Assembly (NCBI GenBank): GCA_017475895.1
Contig: JAFVEQ010000001.1
Location: 28,432-92,431 of the forward strand
Source: Rickettsiales bacterium
Lineage (GTDB): Bacteria > Pseudomonadota > Alphaproteobacteria > Rickettsiales > UBA1997
DNA: 64,000 bases
Direction of reading: 5' to 3'
In this document: positions 54,233-62,897 of the stretch, one piece after another
Layout: each line of letters starts with the position of its first letter
Position numbering within the stretch: position 1 is the stretch's first letter
Program-made: the position numbers and the translations under genes
The notes under the pieces: generated by a model
Databases searched by the model: none
Told to the model about the DNA's origin: nothing
What the model saw: only the letters and a program-made list of their open reading frames with translations

Positions 54233-54733
54233 ATGAAAGTATCCATGATAGTTGCCAGAGGAAAACACAACCAGATAGGAAAAGACAATAAACTGCTCTG
54301 GAGCATAAAAGATGATATGAAAAACTTTAAAAACTTAACCACAGGACACCACATACTTATGGGTAGAAAAACATTTGAATCCATAGGAAAGGCTTTACCA
54401 AATAGAACAAATATGGTAATAACCAGAAATACAAATTTTGTTGCACCAAAGGATGTTTTGGTTTTTGATTGCTCCTATAAAGCTATGGATTTTGCCAAAA
54501 GTAAAGGAGAAAATGAAATTTTTGTTTGTGGTGGCTATACCATCTATAAGTTTTTTTTAGAAAATAATCTTCTGGATAGAATCTATTTAACGGAAGTTGA
54601 TTACGATGGTGATGCTGATACTTTCGTTCCCGAAATAAATGTAAACGAATGGAAAGTAACCGAGCTATTAAAGTTTGAAAAAAGTGATGTAAACGAATAT
54701 TCCGGACGAATTTTATGTCTGGATAAAAAATAA
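54233..54733 (+). CDS. folA: Dihydrofolate reductase
   Basis: 166 residues. 'VSMIVARGKHNQIGKDNKLLW' (substrate loop), acidic 'DDMKNFKNLT', 'HHILMGRKTFESIGKALPNRTNMVITR' and 'IFVCGGYTIYK' (NADPH binding). Makes tetrahydrofolate; target of trimethoprim. No thyA next to it. Confidence 0.95.
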   Translation: MKVSMIVARGKHNQIGKDNKLLWSIKDDMKNFKNLTTGHHILMGRKTFESIGKALPNRTNMVITRNTNFVAPKDVLVFDCSYKAMDFAKSKGENEIFVCGGYTIYKFFLENNLLDRIYLTEVDYDGDADTFVPEINVNEWKVTELLKFEKSDVNEYSGRILCLDKK

Positions 54734-54741
54734 ATGTAAAT

Positions 54742-55683
54742 TTATTTGTTTTTTTTGAATTCAAAATATTCAACACCATTATCAAGTTTATTTATTTCTT
54801 TGCCCTCGAAAAATTTCTCAAAACTTTTGGCAACTTCCGCATCTTCTCTGCCTTTAGTAATACTTTCAACCCACTTATTATTCATATCATCAACATCGGC
54901 GAATCTAGATCTATTATTTCTCACCCACTCTTTTTTATATGGTTTTAGATTGGCAACAAAATCATTTGCCAGCGCCGCTACGTCATCATCTGTATTTTTA
55001 TTCAAAATCGGTATCAAAATATTATTGACCCAAGTTGTAGTATTCATAAAATAATTAATTATATCGTTGTAATAAAACTGGTAATCTCCCCAATCTCCAA
55101 CTTCTCTTGACATGGCAACCAACTCAAAATACCTAGCAAATAATTCTGCCATGTGGTTTTCTAGCTTATAATTTTTGAGTTGTTGTTCCATAATATCCTT
55201 GACGGCACTTTTTACCTGCAGTAAATGTGTATTATTTAGCCTTAAATCTTCATACAGTGCTTTTTTAAAATCACCATTTACATTTATACCACTTATGTGC
55301 TCCACCGCATGTCCAATTTCATGTATAATTATATCAGGAATTATCTTTTTTATAACTATGGTATAGTGTTTAGAAAATATTCCATTTTTAAAAGTACTTT
55401 CCTGCGATCTTACCTCTTTTGTGGCGGTGGTACAGTGTCCCAGTACCCTATCGTAGCTCTTTAAAGGCTGTACTTTAAAGACGGCATTACCGCGTTTTAG
55501 TTGTGTAATTATAGCATTTAAAACCGGAACAAAAATCGGAATTCTATACAATTCACTTAAACAGTATATAAAATACTCCAGATCCGTTTTCTTTTCAAAA
55601 ATAGTATTGGAGTAAACATAACTTAAAATTTTATTGTGTTTAACTTCAAAACTATTATCAAATAAAATTAGATCATTTGCCAT
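54742..55683 (-). CDS. Putative gluzincin-like metallopeptidase, family unknown
   Basis: 313 residues. 'IIIHEIGHAVEHI' gives a zinc-binding H121-E122-x2-H125, and Glu180 in 'ENHMAELFARYFEL' is a plausible third ligand 55 residues on, as in gluzincins. No signal peptide, so cytoplasmic. The rest is helical and I do not recognise the family. Its stop side converges on folA (8-nt gap). It starts at the rppH stop (1-nt overlap), so the two are one operon. Confidence 0.6.
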   Translation of the reverse strand: MANDLILFDNSFEVKHNKILSYVYSNTIFEKKTDLEYFIYCLSELYRIPIFVPVLNAIITQLKRGNAVFKVQPLKSYDRVLGHCTTATKEVRSQESTFKNGIFSKHYTIVIKKIIPDIIIHEIGHAVEHISGINVNGDFKKALYEDLRLNNTHLLQVKSAVKDIMEQQLKNYKLENHMAELFARYFELVAMSREVGDWGDYQFYYNDIINYFMNTTTWVNNILIPILNKNTDDDVAALANDFVANLKPYKKEWVRNNRSRFADVDDMNNKWVESITKGREDAEVAKSFEKFFEGKEINKLDNGVEYFEFKKNK

Positions 55684-56168
55684 TACAAACCAAATTTTGT
55701 TAAAATATATTTATACATATCTTTTTTAAACGGTGGTACTTTTTCCACCAATTCTTCAGCATTTTTAAATAATCTAAAACTCAAAAATTCAGTTTCTTCC
55801 GGCACAACATCATACCTAAAACCGATATCATCATTCCTTTTATTTAACTTTATCAAAAAGAAATATTTACTTTGTCCGTCAAATTCAACTTTTTTACCGT
55901 CCTCAAAACCCCATCTTTTAACACCATTGGGAAAATCGTAACTGTAAGGCTCCTCCAGTTGTTTGATTATTTTATAGCTGTTTTCCGTCAATCCAATTTC
56001 CTCATATATTTCTCTTCTGATAGCTTCCGATGGCGTTTCGTTTCCATCGATACCGCCCTCAACTCCCTGCCAATCTTCCGGAAAATCACTTCTTTGAAAA
56101 GCAACAATATTATCGTCAATGTCCGTGACTATTGCTCCCACCGCCATTCTATATTTTTTTTCTGTCAT
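55683..56168 (-). CDS. rppH: RNA pyrophosphohydrolase (Nudix)
   Basis: 161 residues from the ATG at 56168; an upstream TTG is rejected. Nudix box 'GGIDGNETPSEAIRREIYEE' (G-x5-E-x7-R-E-x2-E-E) is complete. 'RMAVGAIVTDIDDNIVAFQR' and the C-terminal 'FGL' fit RppH, which removes 5' pyrophosphate from mRNA to start decay. 8 nt after trxB. Confidence 0.88.
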   Translation of the reverse strand: MTEKKYRMAVGAIVTDIDDNIVAFQRSDFPEDWQGVEGGIDGNETPSEAIRREIYEEIGLTENSYKIIKQLEEPYSYDFPNGVKRWGFEDGKKVEFDGQSKYFFLIKLNKRNDDIGFRYDVVPEETEFLSFRLFKNAEELVEKVPPFKKDMYKYILTKFGL

Positions 56169-56176
56169 AGTCAAAA

Positions 56177-57118
56177 TTATTTATTATCCTCTTCCAGCTC
56201 TAATGCTGCAATACAGCCATAACCGGCCGCCAATATGGCCTGTTTATATTTTTTGTTTGTTACGTCTCCACAGGCATAAACAAACGGTATATTGGTTCTG
56301 GCACTATCTTTTTCGGTGATTATGTAACCGTTTTTATCCATATTTAACCCACTGTTAACAAAAATAGAGCTTTCCGGATCCCTACCGATAGCCACAAACA
56401 TGGCATTTACTTTAACTTCACTAATTTCATTAGTTTTGTTGTTTACAATCTTCAAACTTTCCACAGATTTTGGTTTTTCACTTCCACAAACCTCCTGAAC
56501 CTCACTGTTAAACAGAACCTCTATTTTATCATTATTCAGAACCTTTTTAGCCAAAGTGTCACTCATCTTCATAAGAGAATCCTTTCTATATATAAGATAC
56601 ACCTTTGAAGCAATACCAGCCATGTGCAAAGCCTCTATTCCCGCCGTGTCACCGCCCCCAATAACCGCAACCGGCAAATTCCTAAAAAAATTACCGTCAC
56701 AGGTGGCACAACCAGAAACTCCATAACCCAAAAACTTTTTTTCACTTTCAATACCCAACCATCTGGCTTTTGCTCCGGTTGCTATGACTATGTTATTAGC
56801 TTTAATAGTATTACCGTTTTCTGTACTTACGGTAAAGAGTCTTTTTGAAAAATCCACAGCTTTAACGCTGTCATATATTATTTCGACACCAAGATTTTCC
56901 GCCTGTTTCAATGCTCTATCCATCAACTCAAAACCCTTTATGGGTTCCGGAAAACCAGGAAAATTTTCCACATCCGTTGTTATCGTCAACTGTCCACCAA
57001 CACTTACACCAGTTATAATCGCCGTTTTTAATCCTCCTCTAACCGTGTAGATTCCCGCCGTGTCACCGGCCGGACCCGAACCTATCACCAGAACATCATA
57101 TTTACTTTTGTCTTCCAT
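56177..57118 (-). CDS. trxB: Thioredoxin-disulfide reductase
   Basis: 313 residues. FAD-binding 'VIGSGPAGDTAGIYTVRG', redox-active 'CATCDG', NADPH-binding 'VIGGGDTAGIEAL' and C-terminal 'YACGDVTNKKYKQAILAAG'. Reduces thioredoxin with NADPH. Operon trxB-rppH-metallopeptidase. Confidence 0.96.
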   Translation of the reverse strand: MEDKSKYDVLVIGSGPAGDTAGIYTVRGGLKTAIITGVSVGGQLTITTDVENFPGFPEPIKGFELMDRALKQAENLGVEIIYDSVKAVDFSKRLFTVSTENGNTIKANNIVIATGAKARWLGIESEKKFLGYGVSGCATCDGNFFRNLPVAVIGGGDTAGIEALHMAGIASKVYLIYRKDSLMKMSDTLAKKVLNNDKIEVLFNSEVQEVCGSEKPKSVESLKIVNNKTNEISEVKVNAMFVAIGRDPESSIFVNSGLNMDKNGYIITEKDSARTNIPFVYACGDVTNKKYKQAILAAGYGCIAALELEEDNK

Positions 57119-57236
57119 AACTGTTGTTTTTATTTCATATTTTTATGGTATTTTCTTTTTAAAATAAATCAACAGAAAAAAACTTGATTATTACTCAATT
57201 ATTTTTACCATCCATGTAGGAATGATTTTATAGCCT

Positions 57237-57950
57237 ATGAAAAAAATAATATATTTCGCACTAACGATAACGTTAGCATTATCTTTTTTAATACTCATCA
57301 TAAAAAAGAGTATTTTCACAAAAAGCGGCTATGTAACAGTTAAGGGATCAGCAGAAAGAGTTGTAAAAGCCGACATGGTCTATTGGACCATAACTTTTGT
57401 AAATGCCGGAAACAATCTGAGTACATTAAAAAGCAAAAATTCCAGTGATCTAAAGGCAATCATAGATTTTCTGAAAGAAAATAACTTTAGAGACAACGAA
57501 TACGAAATAAATCCAATAGAATTGATAGATATGGATGCTAGAGAATACAGAGATCTGAATCAAACAAACAGGTACATAATGACCCAGAGCATATCCATAA
57601 TAACAAAAAATGTTGATCTAGTCAGTATCACAAGCCAAAAACTAGATTCACTAATCGACAAAAATATATCTCTGAAGTGTGGTTACGGCGAAATGAGACC
57701 TGTTTACAAATTCACAAAATTAAACTCCATAAAGCAGGAAATGCTAAAAGAAGCCACCATCAATGCCAAGAAAGCTGCAGAACAGTTTGCAAAGGATTCA
57801 AAAACTAAAGTTGGCAAAATAAAATATGCCAATCAGGGACTATTCAACATAACTCCAAAAAACAAAAGCACCAGCTACGGAGGCGATGAATCTTTTGAAA
57901 AAGATAAAGAAGTCAGGGTTGTTATAACAATAGATTACTGGTTGAAATAG
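57237..57950 (+). CDS. SIMPL-domain (DUF541) protein
   Basis: 237 residues. One N-terminal membrane anchor or uncleaved signal (about 4-24), then a SIMPL domain ('YVTVKGSAERVVKADMVYWTITF', 'AAEQFAKDSKTKVGKIKYANQG', 'VRVVITIDYWL'). Relatives include the E. coli YggE stress protein. Periplasmic side expected; molecular role not known. Confidence 0.85.
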   Translation: MKKIIYFALTITLALSFLILIIKKSIFTKSGYVTVKGSAERVVKADMVYWTITFVNAGNNLSTLKSKNSSDLKAIIDFLKENNFRDNEYEINPIELIDMDAREYRDLNQTNRYIMTQSISIITKNVDLVSITSQKLDSLIDKNISLKCGYGEMRPVYKFTKLNSIKQEMLKEATINAKKAAEQFAKDSKTKVGKIKYANQGLFNITPKNKSTSYGGDESFEKDKEVRVVITIDYWLK

Positions 57951-57993
57951 TTTTAATAGTTTTGTCGCTCGCAATCCACATTGATTAGCTACA

Positions 57994-58629
57994 CTAGTCT
58001 CCAGCGGTTGCGTCCTCTCTGTCAAATTTTAGCGAGCCCCTATAATCCGGAAATTCCTCATAGATGGCGTTAAAAAGTTTGTTTATTCTCCTCAGCAGCT
58101 GTCTTCTGCCAATAAAAGGAACGTGGTCCGCAAGCGGAATTAATTGCGAACTTCCAATACCATCTATTAGTTTAACACTAACATCACCACCATCACCCAT
58201 CTTAACAAGATAATTATTTAAATGTTGGTCCCTAATCTGCACATTGTTTTTATAAAAAACCCTAAACATATTCATCAGAGATTTTTTCAACTGCTCGGTC
58301 AAACCATACTTTGCAATATATTCTTTAATGGACATTGAATCACCAATGTAATCAATAAGCATCGCATCACCAAGATTTGTTTTAATCACCCCATAGAAAT
58401 TCGGAATAAAGTCAAATATTTTTGGATCGTTTTTCTTTTCTATTAATTTATATGTTTTAATCTCTTTAATGTTTTCACTGTACCAAGACATAGGCCTAAT
58501 TCTCTTCCACCAAGCACCTTTCTTCCTTGCTATAACAATCTTGAAACATTTATTTTTAAAATCATCATTCAAAAATATTCCTCTGTGGCTGCCTCTTGCC
58601 ACCATATCCGCTTCAGTAAAAACTAACAT
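57994..58629 (-). CDS. YrbL-family (PhoP-network) kinase-like protein
   Basis: 211 residues. 'REIKTYKLIEKK'-like and 'IPNFYGVIKTNLGDAMLIDYIGDSMSIKEYI', then 'IRDQHLNNYLVKM' and 'VKLIDGIGSSQLIPL', match the YrbL family, which has a protein-kinase-like fold. 17 nt after the mscS-family gene on the same strand. Function of the family is unknown. Confidence 0.75.
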   Translation of the reverse strand: MLVFTEADMVARGSHRGIFLNDDFKNKCFKIVIARKKGAWWKRIRPMSWYSENIKEIKTYKLIEKKNDPKIFDFIPNFYGVIKTNLGDAMLIDYIGDSMSIKEYIAKYGLTEQLKKSLMNMFRVFYKNNVQIRDQHLNNYLVKMGDGGDVSVKLIDGIGSSQLIPLADHVPFIGRRQLLRRINKLFNAIYEEFPDYRGSLKFDREDATAGD

Positions 58630-58646
58630 TTGTCTCCTCTATCGGT

Positions 58647-59765
58647 TTATACCATTTCTATGTTATCAATCTCAATTTCCGGTGCCGGTTTTTCCTTTCT
58701 CACTATAACTTCCTTAACTCCATATGACAACTCACCACCATGTTCATGTATTATTTTAACCGTCTTTAGCAAGACATCCTGCTTAATTTCCGTATATCTC
58801 AACCACTCAATTGTATTTGTGAAAGCATATATTTTTAAATTCAACACAGCATCCAAAGATACAGAATCAAAAGCAACAAGAGTAATCAACCTGTGGTTAA
58901 TGTTCGGATGATCCTTCAACATGGTCTTTATATCCTTCACAATTTTATCCATTTTACCAATATCCAAATACCTTACAGGTATAGTTTCATCAATCCTTCT
59001 GGACTTCATCCTTGTTTTATTCTCTATTATAATATCCATAAATACAGAGTTAGCCACATAAATCGGGTGTTTAGCGAAGGTTAAAATTCTCGTTCTTCTC
59101 CAACCTATCTCCTCCACATCACCCTCAATATCCTTATCCGGTGAAGATATCCAATCGCCCACAGAAAAAGGCTTATCCAAATAGATCATCAAACCACCGA
59201 AAACGTTAGAAAGCATTTCCTTTGCCGCAAGACCTATAACCAGTGAACCAGCACCACTGATCACCGTCAAACTTTGCGTACTTACACCAAGCCTACTCAA
59301 ACATAGAATAATCACCACCAAAGTGGAAAATATCTGAGCCAGTTTTTTAAAGAAATCTATTCCATCATAGTCGATATTTTTTTTATTTTTTTCCCTGTTT
59401 TCTATATATACTTTTGCATATTGATTTATAAATCTGAATATCAACCAGATTATTATTATTGAAATCAACATCACCCTTAAATCAAAAATAAAACTTATAC
59501 TTATTTTGTTCAATACCAGTATTCTATACAAACAGGTTATCCATACAAACACCTTCAACGGTCCGTGTAAAGTCAACAGTAAAGCCGTATACGGAGCATG
59601 CTCGGTTTTTTTTATTTTATTTTCAATGTACAACACACAAAGATCCATTATCTTTGTGATAAAAAATGCTAAAATTAAATACGAACACACCAAAACCGTC
59701 CTATACAAAATCACATTATTGATTATGTTTTTATATATTTGGCTACTTACTTGTGTATTTATCAT
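58647..59765 (-). CDS. MscS-family mechanosensitive channel
   Basis: 372 residues. Four or so membrane helices in the first 180 residues. Pore helix and loop 'TQSLTVISGAGSLVIGLAAKEML', then 'GGLMIYLDKPFSVGDWI' and the beta domain 'GDVEEIGWRRTRILT'. C-terminal cytoplasmic domain ends 'VRKEKPAPEIEI'. Opens under membrane tension to release solutes. Confidence 0.92.
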   Translation of the reverse strand: MINTQVSSQIYKNIINNVILYRTVLVCSYLILAFFITKIMDLCVLYIENKIKKTEHAPYTALLLTLHGPLKVFVWITCLYRILVLNKISISFIFDLRVMLISIIIIWLIFRFINQYAKVYIENREKNKKNIDYDGIDFFKKLAQIFSTLVVIILCLSRLGVSTQSLTVISGAGSLVIGLAAKEMLSNVFGGLMIYLDKPFSVGDWISSPDKDIEGDVEEIGWRRTRILTFAKHPIYVANSVFMDIIIENKTRMKSRRIDETIPVRYLDIGKMDKIVKDIKTMLKDHPNINHRLITLVAFDSVSLDAVLNLKIYAFTNTIEWLRYTEIKQDVLLKTVKIIHEHGGELSYGVKEVIVRKEKPAPEIEIDNIEMV

Positions 59766-59885
59766 TACACCGCGATTGTTTCACTAGTAATATAATAAAC
59801 AATAACTTTTTATTGTCAATTTAAAGATTAAATTTTCAAGCAATTCATAAAATTTTTTAAAAAAATCGAAAGTATGAAAAAATGT

Positions 59886-59914
59886 TTGACTTTATCGTTG
59901 GTTTATGTTACGTT
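59886..59914 (+). promoter_or_regulatory. Candidate promoter of the O-acetylation pair
   Basis: TTGACT (59886-59891), 17 nt, TACGTT (59909-59914), just before the GTG start at 59922. The -10 is weak. Confidence 0.4.
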
Positions 59915-59921
59915 GTAAGTC

Positions 59922-61073
59922 GTGTTTGTGAATGAAATTAAAGGTTTGGCAAAAAAATTTGAAAAAATAAACCCGAAGAAAATTGATACAATTTTTATTA
60001 CTCTTTTTTTCTTGCTTTTATTTATTCCGATGTTAAAAATCTCTGATGAGGAGGTCTCAAAAAGAGAGAACAGGATTTTAGCCAAATACCCCTCTCTTTT
60101 TGTGGAAAATCATTTTAATAATAAATTCACCTCAGAATTTGAACAGTGGTTTAATGATAGATTTAACGGACGAAACAAATTAATTCGCTATCACACAAAA
60201 TTGAAGAATCTTTTCGACAATTTTTCACAGGATGCAAAAGTCCTCCATGACAGTGATGGGTGGTTATTTTACAAAGAAGATAATTCACTAGACAATTTTC
60301 AAAACAAAACACTCTTTTCCGGTGATGAATTAAAATTTGTTTCAAAATATCTGTCGGACGTTGACAATTGGGCGAGAAAAAACGGCAAATCCTTTTACTA
60401 TCTGATTGCACCCGATAAAAACAAGATATATGGCGAATATATCACATCCCTAAAGAAAATTCGCCCCGATTCAGAAAGTCGAGCTCATCAATTACTCAAC
60501 CACCTAACCACAAACACAACAGTCAAAGTCGTTTACCCATATCAAACGCTTTTAGATAGTAAAGAAAAGGGACTTTTATACTATAAGCAAGACACCCATT
60601 GGAACGACCTAGGAGCATACATAGCCTACCGAGAACTCCTCAATGTTATAAAAAAAGATTACCCAAACATCGAAATCATTCAGCCAACCAAATATCAAAA
60701 AGTTTTGCATGAAACCGGAGATTTATCACAAATGATAAATTTTGCCATTTCAAAGGATCAATCCGAATATTTAGAACCAGAAATGACAAATGAATCCCCG
60801 TGTACGTATAAAACAGAAGATAAAGACCAAAAGAAAGGTTTTGAATGTAAAAATCAACTTAAACCATTACGCGTCATTGTTTTTCGCGATTCATTTTCAA
60901 GCGCCCTTGTGAAGTATTTCAACAACACTTTTGCATCTGTGAAATATGAATGGAGGCACGATATTAACAAAGAGGATTTAGAATATATTAAAAACAATGC
61001 AGATATTATTATTTTAGAAACAGTGGAACGGTATGTTCCTGCATTGCTTAGCTTAAAATTTCCGGAGGATTAA
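59922..61073 (+). CDS. AlgJ/AlgX-like SGNH polysaccharide O-acetyltransferase
   Basis: 383 residues from GTG. One N-terminal membrane helix (about 27-43), then the ALGX/ALGJ-type domain with 'DGWLFYKEDNSL', 'YYLIAPDKNKIYGEY', the catalytic 'QDTHWNDLGAYIAYRE' (Asp/His) and 'VIVFRDSFSSALV' (Ser). Transfers acetyl groups to a periplasmic or secreted glycan using the MBOAT partner next door (1-nt gap). Codon use is unlike the neighbours: CGC, CGA and GCC are common here, whereas other genes use AGA and avoid G/C at third positions. Confidence 0.85.
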   Translation: MFVNEIKGLAKKFEKINPKKIDTIFITLFFLLLFIPMLKISDEEVSKRENRILAKYPSLFVENHFNNKFTSEFEQWFNDRFNGRNKLIRYHTKLKNLFDNFSQDAKVLHDSDGWLFYKEDNSLDNFQNKTLFSGDELKFVSKYLSDVDNWARKNGKSFYYLIAPDKNKIYGEYITSLKKIRPDSESRAHQLLNHLTTNTTVKVVYPYQTLLDSKEKGLLYYKQDTHWNDLGAYIAYRELLNVIKKDYPNIEIIQPTKYQKVLHETGDLSQMINFAISKDQSEYLEPEMTNESPCTYKTEDKDQKKGFECKNQLKPLRVIVFRDSFSSALVKYFNNTFASVKYEWRHDINKEDLEYIKNNADIIILETVERYVPALLSLKFPED

Positions 61074-61074
61074 A

Positions 61075-62484
61075 ATGCTTTTTTCTTCTACGACATTTAT
61101 TTTTTTGTTTTTACCCATTCTGTGTGCCTTATATTTTATACTATGCAAATTTTATCCAAAGAATAAATACAAGAATTACCTTCTACTATTCGCAAGTATT
61201 TTCTTTTATGCGTGGGGTGAACCGCGTTATGTCATCATCATGCTGGCCACAATTATCATTAACTACATCGGCGCCCTATGTCTTGATAAATGCCCCAAAC
61301 ACAAAAAATCCATTTTAACCCTAACCGTTCTCCTAGATCTTGGCTTTCTGGTTTACTTCAAATATTTCAATTTTATTGTGGATAATCTAAACGCTCTGTT
61401 TACATATGACTTCAACATGATTCAAGTCATTATGCCCATTGGCATTTCATTTTATACCTTTCAAGCCATTTCATATTTGGTGGATGTTTATCGCGGCGTT
61501 GTTAAAGTTCAGAAAAATATTGCAAAACTCACCCTTTACATCTGCCTATTTCCTCAACTGATTGCCGGACCCATTGTTCAGTATGCAGATGTGGCGGATC
61601 AAATTGAAAAACGGTCAGAAAATTTTGATGAAATTGTATATGGCGTTAAACGCTTCATTGTCGGCCTATCAAAAAAAGTTTTAATTGCAAATACATTGGG
61701 CGCGGTTGCAGACAAAATTTTTGATACTCCCGCAGAATCTTTTTCACCTGTGATTGCATGGATCGGCGCGGTTGCATATAGCTTCCAATTATTCTATGAT
61801 TTTTCCGGTTACTCCGACATGGCCATCGGACTCGGAGCCATTTTTGGCTTTAAATTTTTAGAAAACTTCAATTACCCCTACATTTCAAAATCAATCACAG
61901 AATTTTGGCGCAGATGGCACATTTCACTATCCTCTTGGTTTAAAAATTACCTCTACATTCCATTGGGAGGCACTCGCGAAGGAAAGCTACGCACCTATTT
62001 TAATATATTTATTGTATTTTTAGCAACCGGCATTTGGCATGGCGCCAGCTGGAATTTTATTGTTTGGGGACTGTGGCACGGATTTTTTAATATTTTTGAG
62101 AAATTAACCGACTGGCATAAAAAGGAGGGTAAAATTGTAGCGCTCATTCAACACCTCTATACACCACTTATCGTCATAATTGGGTGGGTTATGTTCCGTT
62201 CGGAAAACTTGTCCTATGCCCTAGACTACATTCAAAATATGTTTGGAGTATTAAAAAATGTGAATTCTCTCTATGAGATTAGCTATTACATCGGCAATAT
62301 AGAAATTTTTACCTTTATTATGGCAATACTTTGCGCCACGCCCCTATTCAAAAATTGTGTTGATACGCCGAAAAACAAACTGGTCCACATTGGTTTAAAT
62401 TTATGGATGATAATTTTGTTTTTATTATCCGTCTCGTCGATTGCCGCCTCCACCTATAATCCCTTCATTTACTTTAGATTTTAA
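61075..62484 (+). CDS. AlgI/DltB-like MBOAT acyltransferase
   Basis: 469 residues with about ten membrane helices. MBOAT signatures 'YDFSGYSDMAIGLGAIFGF', 'EFWRRWHISLSSWFKNYLYI' and catalytic His in 'ATGIWHGASWNF'. Moves acetyl groups across the inner membrane to the AlgJ-like partner. GGAGG just before the start. Same foreign codon use as the partner. Which glycan is acetylated is not shown; no alginate genes are nearby. Confidence 0.92.
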   Translation: MLFSSTTFIFLFLPILCALYFILCKFYPKNKYKNYLLLFASIFFYAWGEPRYVIIMLATIIINYIGALCLDKCPKHKKSILTLTVLLDLGFLVYFKYFNFIVDNLNALFTYDFNMIQVIMPIGISFYTFQAISYLVDVYRGVVKVQKNIAKLTLYICLFPQLIAGPIVQYADVADQIEKRSENFDEIVYGVKRFIVGLSKKVLIANTLGAVADKIFDTPAESFSPVIAWIGAVAYSFQLFYDFSGYSDMAIGLGAIFGFKFLENFNYPYISKSITEFWRRWHISLSSWFKNYLYIPLGGTREGKLRTYFNIFIVFLATGIWHGASWNFIVWGLWHGFFNIFEKLTDWHKKEGKIVALIQHLYTPLIVIIGWVMFRSENLSYALDYIQNMFGVLKNVNSLYEISYYIGNIEIFTFIMAILCATPLFKNCVDTPKNKLVHIGLNLWMIILFLLSVSSIAASTYNPFIYFRF

Positions 62485-62513
62485 AATCATTACAACCCTT
62501 AAACAAAGTTACA

Positions 62514-62574
62514 CGAGTTCGATAATTTCCGACAAACGCGGAATTTCACAACCTTTATTTTATTATCGAACTCG
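62514..62574 (+). repeat. 13-bp inverted repeat after the O-acetylation pair
   Basis: CGAGTTCGATAAT (62514-62526) pairs perfectly with ATTATCGAACTCG (62562-62574). Inside is a second stem TTCCG (62527-62531) / CGGAA (62539-62543). No T run follows. May be a strong RNA structure ending the transcript, or an edge of the transferred segment. No matching copy is seen upstream of 59886. Confidence 0.55.
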
Positions 62575-62649
62575 GTAGTAAATGAAAAAATCTTATCCTT
62601 CAATGGGAAAATCCTTTGACAAGTATTGACCGTCAAGAGTTCCGTTGAA

Positions 62650-62725
62650 TGGTCAGGGCAACCAGACTTGAACTGGCGACCTCTCGCCCCCCAGACGAAC
62701 GCGCTACCAACTGCGCCATGCCCTG
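62650..62725 (-). tRNA. tRNA-Pro (GGG anticodon)
   Basis: Minus-strand cloverleaf: acceptor CAGGGCA / TGCCCTG, D arm GCGCAGTTGGTAGCGC, anticodon loop CTGGGGG, T arm CCAGTTCAAGTCTGG, encoded ACCA. The anticodon stem has two G-T pairs. Confidence 0.92.
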
Positions 62726-62830
62726 CCGATCCCTATTGTACATTTTTTATTTAAAAAGTCAACAACACAACCGTCATTCTTTTTCATACCGTCAGGTCTC
62801 CGACCCCAACACCACACCAAACATAAATCA

Positions 62831-62875
62831 AAAAGAGGTTGCATTGGAATAATTTTTCCAACCAACCCTCTTTTT
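62831..62875 (-). terminator. Terminator of the glycine-rich gene
   Basis: Nested stem: inner TTGGAA/TTCCAA and outer AAAGAG-G-TTG / CAA-CC-CTCTTT, with a run of T's on the minus strand after the outer arm and also T6 on the plus strand. 22 nt after the glycine-rich gene stop. Confidence 0.7.
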
Positions 62876-62897
62876 TCTCAAATAACCTCCGGTTTCA

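Noticed and set aside
62649-62852. Plus-strand ORF of 67 residues with a plausible start
   Set aside because: It lies on top of tRNA-Pro on the other strand; the 'ATRLELATSRPPDERATNCAMP'-type peptide is the known false translation of a tRNA antisense strand.
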